Assembly (NCBI RefSeq): GCF_000192575.1
Contig: NZ_GL876926.1
Span: 1,312,434-1,376,433, forward strand
Direction of reading: 5' to 3'
DNA length: 64,000 bases
From: Novosphingobium nitrogenifigens DSM 19370
GTDB lineage: Bacteria; Pseudomonadota; Alphaproteobacteria; Sphingomonadales; Sphingomonadaceae
Shown: positions 26,841 through 36,716 of the stretch, in pieces
Layout: the number at the start of each line of letters is the position of its first letter
How positions within the stretch are numbered: the stretch's first letter is position 1
Translations under genes and position numbers: made by a program
Notes under the pieces: generated by a model
The model's input: the letters and a program-made list of their open reading frames with translations, nothing else
Database searches by the model: none
Told to the model about the DNA's origin: nothing

Positions 26841-29765
26841 TCAGCGGGTCAGCAGGGGCTTGAGATACTGTCCGGTAAAGCTGCGCGGATTGGCCGCGAC
26901 CGTTTCAGGCGTCCCTTCGGCAACCACTTCACCGCCACGCACCCCGCCTTCGGGGCCCATGTCGATGATCCAGTCGGCAGTCTTGATCACGTCGAGATTG
27001 TGCTCGATCACCACCACCGAATTGCCTTGCTCGACAAGACGATGGAGCACTTCGAGAAGTTTTCGCACGTCCTCGAAATGAAGCCCGGTGGTCGGCTCGT
27101 CGAGCACATAGAGCGTCTTTCCGGTCGAACGGCGCGCCAGTTCCTTGGCCAGCTTGACTCGCTGCGCCTCGCCTCCGGACAAAGTCGTCGCCTGCTGCCC
27201 CACTTTCACATAGCCCAACCCGACTTCGGCCAGCATCTGCATCCGGTCGCGGATCGGCGGCACGGCCTTGAAGAACTCGACCGCATCCTCGATCGTCATG
27301 TCGAGCACGTCGGCGATCGAGTGCCCCTTGAACTTCACCTCGAGCGTTTCACGGTTGTACCGCCTACCCCCGCATTCCTCGCAAGTGACGTAAACGTCGG
27401 GCAGGAAGTGCATCTCGATCTTGATCAGCCCGTCGCCCTGGCAGGATTCGCAGCGCCCGCCCTTGACGTTGAAGCTGAACCGACCGGCCTTGTACCCGCG
27501 TGCCTCCGCTTCGGGCAGTCCGGCAAACCAGTCGCGGATCAGGGTAAAGGAACCGGTGTACGTCGCGGGATTGGAACGCGGCGTCCGCCCGATCGGCGAC
27601 TGGTCGATCTCGATCACCTTGTCGCACTGTTCAAGGCCGAGGATCGCGTCATGAGGCCCGGCAATGACACGCGCGCCGTTGAGCACGCGCGAAGCCCCTG
27701 CCTGCAAGGTATCGATCGTCAGCGACGACTTGCCCGAGCCCGACACCCCGGTCACGCAGGTAAAGGTCCCCAGCGGCACTTTGACCGTCACGTCGCGCAA
27801 GTTGTTCGCCCGCGCGCCCTCGACCGTGATGAACTGCCCGTTGCCCGCGCGCCGTTTAGCGGGAACCTCGATCCGCCGCGCGCCGGTCAGGTATTGTCCG
27901 GTCAGGCTGTCGGGATTGGCGAGAATGTCGGCCAGCGTCCCTTCGGCGACGATCTGCCCACCGTGGACACCCGCGCCCGGCCCGAGGTCGACGATGTGGT
28001 CGGCCGTGCGGATCGCGTCTTCGTCATGTTCGACGACGATCACCGTATTGCCGAGATCCCGCAATCGCTTGAGCGTTTCGAGCAGACGGTCGTTATCGCG
28101 CTGGTGCAAGCCAATCGAGGGTTCGTCGAGGACATAGAGCACGCCGGAAAGCCCCGAGCCGATCTGGCTCGCCAGTCGGATCCGCTGGCTTTCCCCGCCC
28201 GACAAGGTTCCCGAAGTCCGGTCGAGATTGAGGTAATCAAGCCCGACATTGTTGAGAAAACCGAGGCGCTCGTTGATTTCCTTCAGGATCGCCTTGGCAA
28301 TCTGCTGCTGCTGCCCGGTCAGATGCGCTTCCAGCCCGGCAAACCACTGCCCAGCCGCCGCGACCGAGAGCCGGGTGATCGCGGAAATGTCCTCTCCGGC
28401 GACTTTCACCGCCAGAGCTTCGGGTTTGAGGCGCGCGCCCTGACAGGTCTCGCACGGCTGGGCCGTCTGGTACTTGGCCAGTTCCTCTTTCGTCGCGACG
28501 CTCTCGGTCTGGAGCAGGCGGCGATTGAGATTGCCGATCACCCCCTCGAATGCCTTTTGCACGGTATAGGTCTTGCGCCCGTCGACGAAGGTCAGCGGCA
28601 CCGGCTTGCCCGCTGTCCCATAAAGGATCACCACCTTCGCTTCGCCGGGCAGCTTGTCCCATGCGGTTTCGAGCCCGAACCCGAAATAGTCGGCGAGGCT
28701 GGCCAGAACCTGCATGTAATAGGGACTGGGCGGATTGGACTTGGCCCAGGGAACGATCGCCCCCTGCTTGAGCGAAAGATGCTCGTTGGGCACGACCAGT
28801 TGCGGATCGAACAGCAGCTTTTCGCCAAGGCCGTCACATGCCGGACAGGCCCCTTGCGGCGCGTTGAACGAAAACAGCCGGGGCTCGATGCTTTCGATGG
28901 TGAATCCGCTGACCGGGCAAGCGAACTTTTCGGAAAAGACGATGCGGTTGACCGGCAGGCCCGACCCCTTGAGCGCCTTGCCCTTCCCTTTGCCCTTTGC
29001 CTCGCCAAGAGCCTTGGCCTCTTCCTCGCGCCCCGGCACAGGGCCGTCGGCAAGATCGATATAGGCCAGCCCCTCGGCCAGCTTGAGCGCTTGCTCGAAA
29101 CTGTCGGCAAGGCGGCTTTCGATCCCTTCGCGCACCGCGATACGGTCGACGACGACTTCGATGTCGTGCTTGAGTTTCTTGTCGAGCGCGGGGGCATCCT
29201 CGATTGCGAAGAACTCGCCGTCGATGCGCACGCGGGTATAGCCCGCCTTCTGCCACTCGGCGAGTTCCTTGCGGTATTCGCCCTTGCGCCCGCGAACCGC
29301 GGGGGCCAGCAGGTAGGCGCGCGTCCCTTCGGGCAAGGTCATCACGCGATCGACCATCTGGCTGACCGTCTGGGCCGCGATCGGCAGCCCCGTCGCCGGG
29401 GAATAGGGAACCCCGACCCGCGCCCACAGCAGACGCATGTAGTCGTAGATCTCGGTCACGGTGGCGACCGTCGAACGCGGGTTGCGACTGGTGGTCTTCT
29501 GCTCGATCGAGATCGCCGGCGACAGCCCGTCGATATGTTCAACGTCCGGCTTCTGCATCATTTCCAGAAACTGGCGGGCATAGGCCGACAGGCTCTCGAC
29601 ATAGCGCCGTTGCCCTTCGGCATAGATGGTGTCGAACGCCAGGCTGGATTTGCCCGACCCCGACAGCCCGGTAATGACGATCAGCGCATCGCGCGGCAGA
29701 TCGACATCGATGCCCTTGAGATTGTGCTCACGCGCGCCGCGTACGGAAATGGTGCTGAGGGACAT
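26841..29765 (-). CDS. uvrA: Excinuclease ABC subunit A
   Basis: UvrA recognises bulky DNA lesions in nucleotide excision repair and loads UvrB. The 974 residues match the family. The two ABC ATPase halves are seen: Walker [10 protein letters not shown] and signature region [20 protein letters not shown] in the first half, and GVSGSGKSS plus [16 protein letters not shown] in the second. Two zinc-finger regions carry CxxC pairs (CPVSGF-type, [19 protein letters not shown]). The start [16 protein letters not shown] at 29765 is the family-typical one. A LexA box lies just upstream. Confidence 0.98.
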   Translation of the reverse strand: MSLSTISVRGAREHNLKGIDVDLPRDALIVITGLSGSGKSSLAFDTIYAEGQRRYVESLSAYARQFLEMMQKPDVEHIDGLSPAISIEQKTTSRNPRSTVATVTEIYDYMRLLWARVGVPYSPATGLPIAAQTVSQMVDRVMTLPEGTRAYLLAPAVRGRKGEYRKELAEWQKAGYTRVRIDGEFFAIEDAPALDKKLKHDIEVVVDRIAVREGIESRLADSFEQALKLAEGLAYIDLADGPVPGREEEAKALGEAKGKGKGKALKGSGLPVNRIVFSEKFACPVSGFTIESIEPRLFSFNAPQGACPACDGLGEKLLFDPQLVVPNEHLSLKQGAIVPWAKSNPPSPYYMQVLASLADYFGFGLETAWDKLPGEAKVVILYGTAGKPVPLTFVDGRKTYTVQKAFEGVIGNLNRRLLQTESVATKEELAKYQTAQPCETCQGARLKPEALAVKVAGEDISAITRLSVAAAGQWFAGLEAHLTGQQQQIAKAILKEINERLGFLNNVGLDYLNLDRTSGTLSGGESQRIRLASQIGSGLSGVLYVLDEPSIGLHQRDNDRLLETLKRLRDLGNTVIVVEHDEDAIRTADHIVDLGPGAGVHGGQIVAEGTLADILANPDSLTGQYLTGARRIEVPAKRRAGNGQFITVEGARANNLRDVTVKVPLGTFTCVTGVSGSGKSSLTIDTLQAGASRVLNGARVIAGPHDAILGLEQCDKVIEIDQSPIGRTPRSNPATYTGSFTLIRDWFAGLPEAEARGYKAGRFSFNVKGGRCESCQGDGLIKIEMHFLPDVYVTCEECGGRRYNRETLEVKFKGHSIADVLDMTIEDAVEFFKAVPPIRDRMQMLAEVGLGYVKVGQQATTLSGGEAQRVKLAKELARRSTGKTLYVLDEPTTGLHFEDVRKLLEVLHRLVEQGNSVVVIEHNLDVIKTADWIIDMGPEGGVRGGEVVAEGTPETVAANPRSFTGQYLKPLLTR

Positions 29766-29775
29766 GGGCCGTCGT

Positions 29776-29790
29776 GTTCCATATTTGTTC
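29776..29790. promoter_or_regulatory. LexA (SOS) box upstream of uvrA
   Basis: GTTCCATATTTGTTC fits the alphaproteobacterial LexA operator GTTC-N7-GTTC exactly. It lies 11-25 bases upstream of the uvrA start, where LexA binding would block transcription, as for uvrA and recA in known alphaproteobacteria. Confidence 0.75.
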
Positions 29791-29897
29791 GATAGAGGCA
29801 AGTGCCTCGTTGGCATCTTGCAACCTCGACCTCAAAACCGGCAAGACACTCTGCCGCTGTCTCTCGGAATGACCGACAATCCGGACATTTCCCACCC

Positions 29898-29925
29898 TTG
29901 ACTAAAAGGGTAAACAACATAGCAG
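29898..29925 (+). promoter_or_regulatory. Possible sigma-70-type promoter of RTX gene
   Basis: TTGACT at 29898 with TAGCAG at 29920 (16-base spacing) precedes the RTX gene by about 30 bases. The -35 is good and the -10 weak; the assignment is tentative. Confidence 0.35.
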
Positions 29926-29953
29926 TAATTCCGGATTCCTTGGGGGAATCAGA

Positions 29954-31546
29954 ATGTCAAGATTGCTTGTCGGAACCAATGGTTACGAAAATTTTGTGGT
30001 TTCCCCAGACAGCAAGGACATTTTCGTCGCCGGAAACGACGGATATGTGCGAGAATACAGCTCATCAACCGGATCGCTGCTGAACAAATGGCTGGTCGGC
30101 AACAACCTCGGCGGAATTGCCATTTCCCATGACGGAACCCAGCTCGTCATAACCGAACAGACACCGGTTTCGACATCTCAGTCCAATATGTGGACCAGTA
30201 ACGTAACGGTGGACGCCGTCTATCAGGTCGATGTCGCCTCCGGCTACGTTCAGACCTACCAATATACCGCGACAGGCAGCAATTACACCTTTGCAGGTGT
30301 TTCGTTCACCGACGACAATACCGTCATCTTGTCGGAAAACATCCTTCCGGGCTGGAGTGGGTGGGCGCCGCTGGTAAAGCTTGACCTCAATACCGTCACG
30401 TTTTCGGCCTTTGGCAATTTCTATTCCGGCTTGGGAAGTGCGCCATCTCTGGTACAATCGGCAACCGGCACCAATATCCTGGTTGGACAGCTTGGTTTGT
30501 CGTCTGCCGATTACTTCCTCATCAACTCATCCGGCACCACCATTGCGAACACCACTGATTATCAGAATGGTGTCATGGGCTATGCGAATGAAATTGAAGC
30601 ATTCGTCGGATCGGGAAGTACAGGACGAATTGCCATTGTCACCGGCGGCGGGCTTCATCTTTACGACGGCGCCTTTCATTATATCGCAAATCTCGCCACC
30701 AGCTATCCTGACCTGGGCTACAGCGCGGGCATCACGTTCAATGCGGATGGAAGCATCCTTTACGCCATCGATACAAAGACCAACGAAATCGATGGAATCG
30801 CATTGGAGAACGGCATCATTGTCCAGCACATCGCGATCGGCGGGAGCTATACGTTCTCCACGCTGAAATGGGGATCGGAACTCACTCTGCTGAACGACGG
30901 TCACACATTTCTGCTTTCGACAACGTCAGGGATTGTCGAAGTCGATGCGCCGACGACCAATATTCCGACCGATCATGCGGACAAATTGAACGGAACCGCA
31001 CAGGACGACGTGATCGCCGGCCTGAAAGGAGCAGACATCATCCATGGCTGGGGAGGCAATGACACCATCTACGGTGATGGCGGGGCCGACAAACTCAACG
31101 GCGACAACGGCAACGACATCCTGTTCGGAGGCGCCGGCACCGATGAACTGCGCGGCGGAAGCGGGAACGACATCCTCGTCGGCGGCACCGGCAAGGATGT
31201 TCTTTACGGAGGCAAAGGCGCCGACAGCTTTTATTTCGTCGCGGGCGATACCGGGAAAACCCGCGTGACGGCCGACGTCATTGCCGATTTCAATCATGCA
31301 GAACATGACATCATCGATCTCTCCGCCATTGACACCAACGTGAGCCGCGGTGGACTTCAGCCATTCAAGTTCATCGGCGATGCGGCGTTTTCCGCAAGCG
31401 GCCAGCAAATTGCCGGGGAACTGCATTATGTTCACGCCGACGGCATGACCTATGTCGAGGGCGACATGAACGGTGACGGCAAGGCAGATCTCGTCATCGC
31501 TCTCAAGGGAACGATCGACCTCGTCGCCAGCGACTTTCTGCTGTGA
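29954..31546 (+). CDS. Secreted beta-propeller-like/RTX calcium-binding protein
   Basis: A 530-residue protein without an N-terminal signal peptide. Residues 1-330 look like a beta-propeller of repeated strands (VSPDSKDIFVAGNDGYVREY, ISHDGTQLVITE, TFNADGSILYAIDTKTNEI). Residues about 354-425 contain RTX nonapeptide repeats (GGXGXDXUX, for example GWGGNDTIYGDGGADKLNGD, GGSGNDILVGG), which bind calcium. The C-terminus resembles the serralysin C-terminal domain and ends with a DMNGDGKADLVIAL EF-hand-like motif. These are the marks of type I secretion substrates. Base composition is AT-richer than neighbours. A ribosome site (TTGGGGGA) precedes the ATG. Confidence 0.85.
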   Translation: MSRLLVGTNGYENFVVSPDSKDIFVAGNDGYVREYSSSTGSLLNKWLVGNNLGGIAISHDGTQLVITEQTPVSTSQSNMWTSNVTVDAVYQVDVASGYVQTYQYTATGSNYTFAGVSFTDDNTVILSENILPGWSGWAPLVKLDLNTVTFSAFGNFYSGLGSAPSLVQSATGTNILVGQLGLSSADYFLINSSGTTIANTTDYQNGVMGYANEIEAFVGSGSTGRIAIVTGGGLHLYDGAFHYIANLATSYPDLGYSAGITFNADGSILYAIDTKTNEIDGIALENGIIVQHIAIGGSYTFSTLKWGSELTLLNDGHTFLLSTTSGIVEVDAPTTNIPTDHADKLNGTAQDDVIAGLKGADIIHGWGGNDTIYGDGGADKLNGDNGNDILFGGAGTDELRGGSGNDILVGGTGKDVLYGGKGADSFYFVAGDTGKTRVTADVIADFNHAEHDIIDLSAIDTNVSRGGLQPFKFIGDAAFSASGQQIAGELHYVHADGMTYVEGDMNGDGKADLVIALKGTIDLVASDFLL

Positions 31547-31549
31547 CAA

Positions 31550-32272
31550 TCACCAAGCGAGCGCTCGCCCGTGGCCTTCTCCCAGCCAGCGGGCATCGAC
31601 GCCCCAGATCCGGGAAATGACACCGGGGTCGAGCGCCTCATCCGGCGCCCCATCAGCCTCCAGATGCCCCTTGTGGAGAACAAGGACGCGGTCGGCATAA
31701 TTCATCGCCTGCGCGAGATCATGGAGCACCAGCACAACCCCTCGCCCCGCACCGGCAAGGTCACGAAAGCGGGCCAGCAGGTTGCGGACCTGGGCAATAT
31801 CGAGACTTGCGAGAGGCTCATCTGCCAGAATCCATTCCGGGTTCCCGGCCAGAACGCGAGCAAGAAGCGCCCGCGCCCGCTCGCCGCCGGACAAATGCCC
31901 GATCGCGCGTTCCGACAGGCGTGACAGATCGACGTCGGCCAATGCCTTGTCGACTGCAGCGGCATCGTCATCCGCACTCGCACCATGAGGCAAGCGCCCG
32001 AGACCGACAAGCGTCCGCACCGAGACATTCCATGCCACTTCGGCCGACTGAGGCAGATACCCGATGCGCCTTGCCCGCTCCCGCGGAGGCGTTTGATCGA
32101 GCCGCCGACCCTTCAACCGGACGTCGCCCGGAAGCAAACCGGCCAGCGCAGAAAGCAACGTCGACTTGCCCGCACCATTGGGACCGACGATCGCCGTTAC
32201 GCTCCCCGGCGCCAAGCCTGTCGTCACGCCGTCGAGCCGCCCAGGCACGCGCAAGTCGAATGTTTCGAGCAT
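31550..32272 (-). CDS. btuD: Vitamin B12/iron-siderophore ABC transporter ATPase
   Basis: A 240-residue ABC ATPase of the FecE/BtuD class. Walker A GPNGAGKST (30-38), Q-loop YLPQSAEV, signature LSGGERARALLARVLAG, and Walker B WILADEP are present. It energises uptake of the ligand bound by the substrate-binding protein in the same operon. Its ATG overlaps the stop of the permease by one base (TGATG). Assignment to cobalamin rather than iron rests on the operon's riboswitch. Confidence 0.88.
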   Translation of the reverse strand: MLETFDLRVPGRLDGVTTGLAPGSVTAIVGPNGAGKSTLLSALAGLLPGDVRLKGRRLDQTPPRERARRIGYLPQSAEVAWNVSVRTLVGLGRLPHGASADDDAAAVDKALADVDLSRLSERAIGHLSGGERARALLARVLAGNPEWILADEPLASLDIAQVRNLLARFRDLAGAGRGVVLVLHDLAQAMNYADRVLVLHKGHLEADGAPDEALDPGVISRIWGVDARWLGEGHGRALAW

Positions 32273-33249
32273 CAGACCAGCTCCCGGCGCAGGCGCAGAA
32301 GCAAGAGGAGGAAGAACGGCGCGCCCACGAGGCTGAGCGCGATCCCGAGACGCAGTTCCCCTCCCGCGAGAGGGAACAGACGACACAGGCTATCCGCGAT
32401 GAGCACCAGCAAGGCCCCCGCCAAGGCGCTCGGCATGATCAGCGCGGAAGGCCTCTGATCGGTCAAAGGTCGCAACATGTGCGGCACGATCAGGCCGACG
32501 AACCCGATAATGCCCGCCGCAGCCACGCCCGAGCCGACGATCAGACCGACGCCAAGCACCATCAAGGCCTGCAACCGCCCCGGCACCACCCCCAGCGACC
32601 GTGCGGCGGCCTCGCCCAATGTCAACGCGTCAAGCGACGGCCCCGCCCGCCAGAGAAGGGCAAGCCCGATCAGCGTCGGCGGCGCGGACAGGACGACCTC
32701 GTGCCAGCTGCGGTTTTCAAGCGCTCCCATCAGCCACGTGACGATTTCGCTCAAGGCAAAGGGATTGGGCGAAAGGCTGATCACCAGACTGGTCAGGGCC
32801 CCGGCAAGGCTGGCGATCATCATGCCCGTCAACGTGAACAACGTGACGCCACGCCCAAGCCCGCCTCCACCCGAGATCAACGCGAGCAGGACCATCGCCA
32901 GAGCCGCTCCGGCGAAGGCAAACCCCGGAAGCGCCCAGGGCTGCACTGCAAGGCCGGTGAAAAACGACAGCACCGCGCCGAGTGCGGCAAGCGGCGCAAT
33001 CCCGAACAGTCCGGGATCGGCCAGCGGATTGCGCAGATAGCCCTGCATCGCGGCACCCGCCGCGCCGAGCCCGCCGCCGATGATCAGCGCCAGGGCGACC
33101 CGGGGCGCACGCAGTTCGGCAAGGATCGGCACGGCATTGCGCACCGGCGATCCGAACGGATCGATCCACACCTGCCCGGCCAGAAGCGACAAGGGCACGG
33201 CCACCAGCAACAGGATCGCCAGCACCAGCAACAGCATCGGGCGGGTCAT
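32272..33249 (-). CDS. btuC: Cobalamin ABC transporter permease (FecCD family)
   Basis: A 325-residue membrane permease with about nine or ten spans. The conserved segments APRVALALIIGGGLGAAGAAMQGYLRNPLADPGLFGI and GFVGLIVPHMLRPL are typical of FecCD/BtuC permeases and include the ATPase-coupling region. It overlaps the binding-protein gene by four bases and the ATPase gene by one. Together with neighbours it forms the inner-membrane transporter for B12. Confidence 0.9.
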   Translation of the reverse strand: MTRPMLLLVLAILLLVAVPLSLLAGQVWIDPFGSPVRNAVPILAELRAPRVALALIIGGGLGAAGAAMQGYLRNPLADPGLFGIAPLAALGAVLSFFTGLAVQPWALPGFAFAGAALAMVLLALISGGGGLGRGVTLFTLTGMMIASLAGALTSLVISLSPNPFALSEIVTWLMGALENRSWHEVVLSAPPTLIGLALLWRAGPSLDALTLGEAAARSLGVVPGRLQALMVLGVGLIVGSGVAAAGIIGFVGLIVPHMLRPLTDQRPSALIMPSALAGALLVLIADSLCRLFPLAGGELRLGIALSLVGAPFFLLLLLRLRRELV

Positions 33250-34193
33250 GAAAGGCCCCGCTCGGCAAGGCCGCGCTCATCGGCGGGCTTGCGCCCGGAG
33301 ACGTTCTTTTCGCCGCGCCGAACCGCCTCACGCAAGGCGGCCAGCCACCCGGCGGTACGGATCACCGTCGGCCCTCCGCAATAGAGCAGGTTCTGCGGCA
33401 TGTCCGCGCGGGTCGTTTCATGCAGCGCGGCAAGCGCGGGATGGTGCAAGGCGCGACCGCTGCCCGAAGTCATCAGCACACGCGGCGGCGCGGCAAGCAG
33501 GCGTTCGAGCGGATAGAGGTCGGCCTGCTGGAACCCTTCCCTCCCGGCGACATTGGTGAACCCGGTGCGGCTCATCAGATCGCCGATCAGCGTATCATCC
33601 CCCGCGACAATCCCGCCCCCTTCCCACATGACCGCATCGAGCGGCGTGAAATCCGCCGGCGGCGCGGCGGCGGCGAGCGCCGTCTCCATGCGCCGGACGA
33701 GCACTTCCCCGCGTTCCGGATGCCCGGCCAATGCCGCGACGCGCCGCACGTCGGCTTCGGTATCGGCGACCGATCGCTGGGTTCCCATGGTTTCGAAACG
33801 GATACCGAGACGCCCGAACGCCGTAACGCTCGAAGGCGCTGCATAAGCGCCGTCGATGACGAGATCAGGCTGCAAGGCGACGACTTCCTCGACCGTCCCG
33901 CGCGTGGACGGGAAACGTGCCGCCGCGGCCGGGGACAGCGAAGCCTCGTCAGGGTTCTTGCTATACGAGGAAATCGCCAGAATCTGATCGGGATCGGCCA
34001 CTTCGGCCAGAATGGCGTCGCTGCAGGGATTGAGCGAGACGATCCGGGGGCGAACAGGCCCCGACGACGCGCGCCATGGCCGGGACAAGGCGACAAGCCC
34101 GCTCCCCAGCGCAACCATGCAACCGATGACCACAAGGGCGCCCCGCAACCGCCCTTGCCGACCGCGCTCGGGTCGGACCGACGACACGCTCAA
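33246..34193 (-). CDS. btuF: Periplasmic B12-binding protein (BtuF-like)
   Basis: A 315-residue class III substrate-binding protein. An N-terminal hydrophobic anchor or signal (ALVVIGCMVALGSGLVAL) precedes the family start RIVSLNPCSDAILAEVADPDQILAIS and the hinge region (VVALQPDLVIDGAYA). It delivers the ligand from the outer-membrane receptor to the ABC permease. The gene overlaps btuB and btuC by four bases each. A siderophore-binding role cannot be ruled out from the protein alone, but the riboswitch favours B12. Confidence 0.82.
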   Translation of the reverse strand: MSVSSVRPERGRQGRLRGALVVIGCMVALGSGLVALSRPWRASSGPVRPRIVSLNPCSDAILAEVADPDQILAISSYSKNPDEASLSPAAAARFPSTRGTVEEVVALQPDLVIDGAYAAPSSVTAFGRLGIRFETMGTQRSVADTEADVRRVAALAGHPERGEVLVRRMETALAAAAPPADFTPLDAVMWEGGGIVAGDDTLIGDLMSRTGFTNVAGREGFQQADLYPLERLLAAPPRVLMTSGSGRALHHPALAALHETTRADMPQNLLYCGGPTVIRTAGWLAALREAVRRGEKNVSGRKPADERGLAERGLS

Positions 34194-36175
34194 TACCGGA
34201 CCCTGATGCCGCCGAACGCACCCCGACCGATCGTACCGTATCCGGCGGCTGTCGGATGGTGATCGTTGAACAGGTTTTCGACCCGCGCGTAGACGTCGAG
34301 GAAATTCCCGAACGGCAGGCTCGCGCGCAAGGTCGTGAGCTCTCCGGCGCCGAGCCGCATGGTATTGGCCGCGTCATCCCAGCTCGACGATTGCAACCGC
34401 ACGTCCGCCCCAACCACCAGTCCGGCGAGCGGCGAGGTCCAGTCGACCGACGTCGTCAGCACATTGCGGGGACGACGGGCAAGAGCATTGCCCTCGTTCG
34501 CATCGCCCGGCGTCCGGTTGACCGCCCGGTCATAGCTGTAAAGCGCCGAGATCCGCCATTTTTGCGTCGGCGTGTAAAAGGCTTCCAGTTCGACGCCATC
34601 GGCACGGGCGCTGCCGACATTGGCATAAGTGCCATAGGGGCGATCGGTGCAGATCCCGTCGGTCACGCCGTAGCACGACACATAGTTGATCAGATTGCTG
34701 CTGTCGCGGCGATAGATCGTCGCCCCCAGACGCAGGCGTCCGTCCGGCGAGGTATATTCGATCCCCGCGTCATAGCTCTTCGCCGTTTCGGGCACGAGCG
34801 CGCGGTTGCCGTACGTCGAATAGAACTGGAACAGCGTCGGCGCCTTGAACCCTTCGCCATAGCTGGCACGCAGGCGGATCGCACTCGTCACCTTGACGCT
34901 GCCGTTGGCGCCGAACGTGGTGTGCGTGCCGAACTGGCTGTGGTCGTCGACGCGGATGGCCGCCGAAAGGCTGGCGACCGGCCCGACCCACCCGAACAGA
35001 ACGTGGCCGCTCGACAGCCGCGCATGGGCCTCGCTGTCATAGGTGCTCGAAAACCGGGTCCATTCGTTGTCCCCGCCGAAATTCAGAATGAAATCGGAAG
35101 GCAACTTGATCGAACCCGTAAGGTCGGCCCGTTCGGAAGTGCCGCGATACCCATATTCCAGATCCGGTGTGGTCGACGGGTCGAAGACCAGACGCCGGGT
35201 CGAGGAAAGCGCATACCCGCCATCGAGGGTCAGCACGCCCTTTTCATAATGAGCGCCCAACCGGCCGGAAAACTGGTAGGTCCGCTGGAACTCGTCGGTG
35301 TCGGCAAAAATGGTATAGGTCGGCGCGGGATAGCCGTCGATGTCCGTCTTTCCGACCGTATAGCGCGCCGTTGCCTGCAACGAGAGCGCGTCGGTCAGGC
35401 TGACCCGTCCACGCCCGCCGATCCGCCACTGGTGGTAACCGTCCGGCTCGGTTCCCGACGCTGCCGCAGAAATGCCGCTGGTCGTCGTATATCCGGCGTC
35501 GATCGCATAGGCATAACGATCCTTCTTCACGCCCGCGTCGAAATTGCCCGAGAACGTCCCTCGGCTCCCGCCTTCGACGGAGGCCACGACGCCGTTGGTC
35601 TGGCGCGTGGTGACGGAGATCACGCCCCCGATCGCCGCGCTGCCCCAGACGACCGAATTTGCCCCACGCAACACTTCGAGACGGTCGATCCCGCCGGGCG
35701 TGAGCGTGCCGAAATCGAACCCCGCCCCCGGCGCCGATACGTCCTCCACCCTCACCCCGTCGATCAGGAAGAGGACCTGTTCGGAATCCGCCCCGCGCAA
35801 GTGGATCCCGGTAAACGCGCCCTGCCCGCCGTTGTTGGCGAAAGTGACGCCCGGAACCTGCTGCAACACGCGGGTGAAATCGGTTCCCTGAATGCGGTTG
35901 AGATCCTCGGCGGTCAGGACGCTGATCGGTTGTCCGCTGCGGTCGACGGCGAGCCGCGCACCGGTCGCCAGCACCGTGATCTGGACCGGGGCGATATCGG
36001 GCGCGGGCTGTGCCTCTTCGGGCGGAGGCAAGTCATCAAGCCCGGACCCGGCCGGTGCTGCCGGAGGTGTCGCCGCCGGAGATGGAACCGCTGTCTGCGC
36101 CCATGCCGGTGCGAACGGCACACATGCCGCAAGCAGCACAGCATGGTGAACGGTCTTGCGCAAATCGGCACGCAT
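34190..36175 (-). CDS. btuB: TonB-dependent cobalamin receptor
   Basis: A 661-residue outer-membrane receptor. Signal peptide (residues 1-26, ending AWA), a TonB-box-like ITVLATGARL region, and a plug domain (VLTAEDLNRIQGTDFTRVLQQVPGV, IHLRGADSEQVLFLIDGVRVED) lead into a beta-barrel ending in aromatic Tyr (GGIRVRY). The start MRADLRKTV at 36175 gives a normal signal peptide. It is the first gene of btuB-F-C-D and lies downstream of a cobalamin riboswitch, which makes vitamin B12 its likely ligand. Confidence 0.9.
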   Translation of the reverse strand: MRADLRKTVHHAVLLAACVPFAPAWAQTAVPSPAATPPAAPAGSGLDDLPPPEEAQPAPDIAPVQITVLATGARLAVDRSGQPISVLTAEDLNRIQGTDFTRVLQQVPGVTFANNGGQGAFTGIHLRGADSEQVLFLIDGVRVEDVSAPGAGFDFGTLTPGGIDRLEVLRGANSVVWGSAAIGGVISVTTRQTNGVVASVEGGSRGTFSGNFDAGVKKDRYAYAIDAGYTTTSGISAAASGTEPDGYHQWRIGGRGRVSLTDALSLQATARYTVGKTDIDGYPAPTYTIFADTDEFQRTYQFSGRLGAHYEKGVLTLDGGYALSSTRRLVFDPSTTPDLEYGYRGTSERADLTGSIKLPSDFILNFGGDNEWTRFSSTYDSEAHARLSSGHVLFGWVGPVASLSAAIRVDDHSQFGTHTTFGANGSVKVTSAIRLRASYGEGFKAPTLFQFYSTYGNRALVPETAKSYDAGIEYTSPDGRLRLGATIYRRDSSNLINYVSCYGVTDGICTDRPYGTYANVGSARADGVELEAFYTPTQKWRISALYSYDRAVNRTPGDANEGNALARRPRNVLTTSVDWTSPLAGLVVGADVRLQSSSWDDAANTMRLGAGELTTLRASLPFGNFLDVYARVENLFNDHHPTAAGYGTIGRGAFGGIRVRY

Positions 36176-36299
36176 CAAAAATACTCCCGGCCCCTCAACG
36201 TCGCTCTCGCCGTCCGTGGCGGGAAGATCAGCCGGATACGGAGCCGAGCGGACCATCGCAGCGCTTGCCCCCGGAACACCCCGTCCGGTTGCGGAACGA

Positions 36300-36505
36300 C
36301 AGACCTCCCGGCTATCCGGGTCTTCGCCCTGCCCGTCCTTCCCGGCGCGGTCCGATTATCCGGACCCGGCACCAGTGGCACAATCGGACAGGCACTCTCC
36401 GGAAACAGTTGCGGGGGCAGCTTTCACGCAGCATCGCGCACCGGCCATTCCGGTCCGGGATACCCGTAAAATTCCCTCTAGGCCCCGCTCGCACGGGGCA
36501 CCGGT
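36300..36505 (-). ncRNA. Cobalamin riboswitch
   Basis: On the minus strand the conserved elements appear in order. GGTGCCC is near 36502-36496 and AGGGAA follows. The B12 box GCTGCCCCCGCAACTGT lies at about 36421-36405, GCCACTGG at about 36380-36372, GGGAAGG soon after, and a final CCGG...CCGGGAGG hairpin near 36300-36320. This is the standard aptamer order. It sits about 125 bases upstream of btuB and should repress the uptake operon when cobalamin is plentiful. The rest of the 36176-36716 gap shows no gene. Confidence 0.93.
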
Positions 36506-36716
36506 GGCCTGATCCGCCGCATAGCCGCACCATGGGGCAAGAACAAGCCCGGGCACCATTTACCCCGATCCGCAGATCACGGTTAACATCCCGGCAGGTT
36601 TGCGTGTCATATAAGGACACCCGTGCGAATGCGCGATGCCCTGCGACAGCAAATGGAGTATCCCGCCGCCAAACGGGATCACGCCCGTTTCGCGATGAGG
36701 AACCCGATCGGACCCG

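Noticed and set aside
27000..29795. 931-residue open frame opposite uvrA
   Set aside because: It mirrors the uvrA codon pattern in high-GC DNA; no family features, so it is a shadow.
30065..30457. Minus-strand open frames inside the RTX gene
   Set aside because: They have no start with ribosome site or family features, and the plus-strand RTX repeats explain the sequence.
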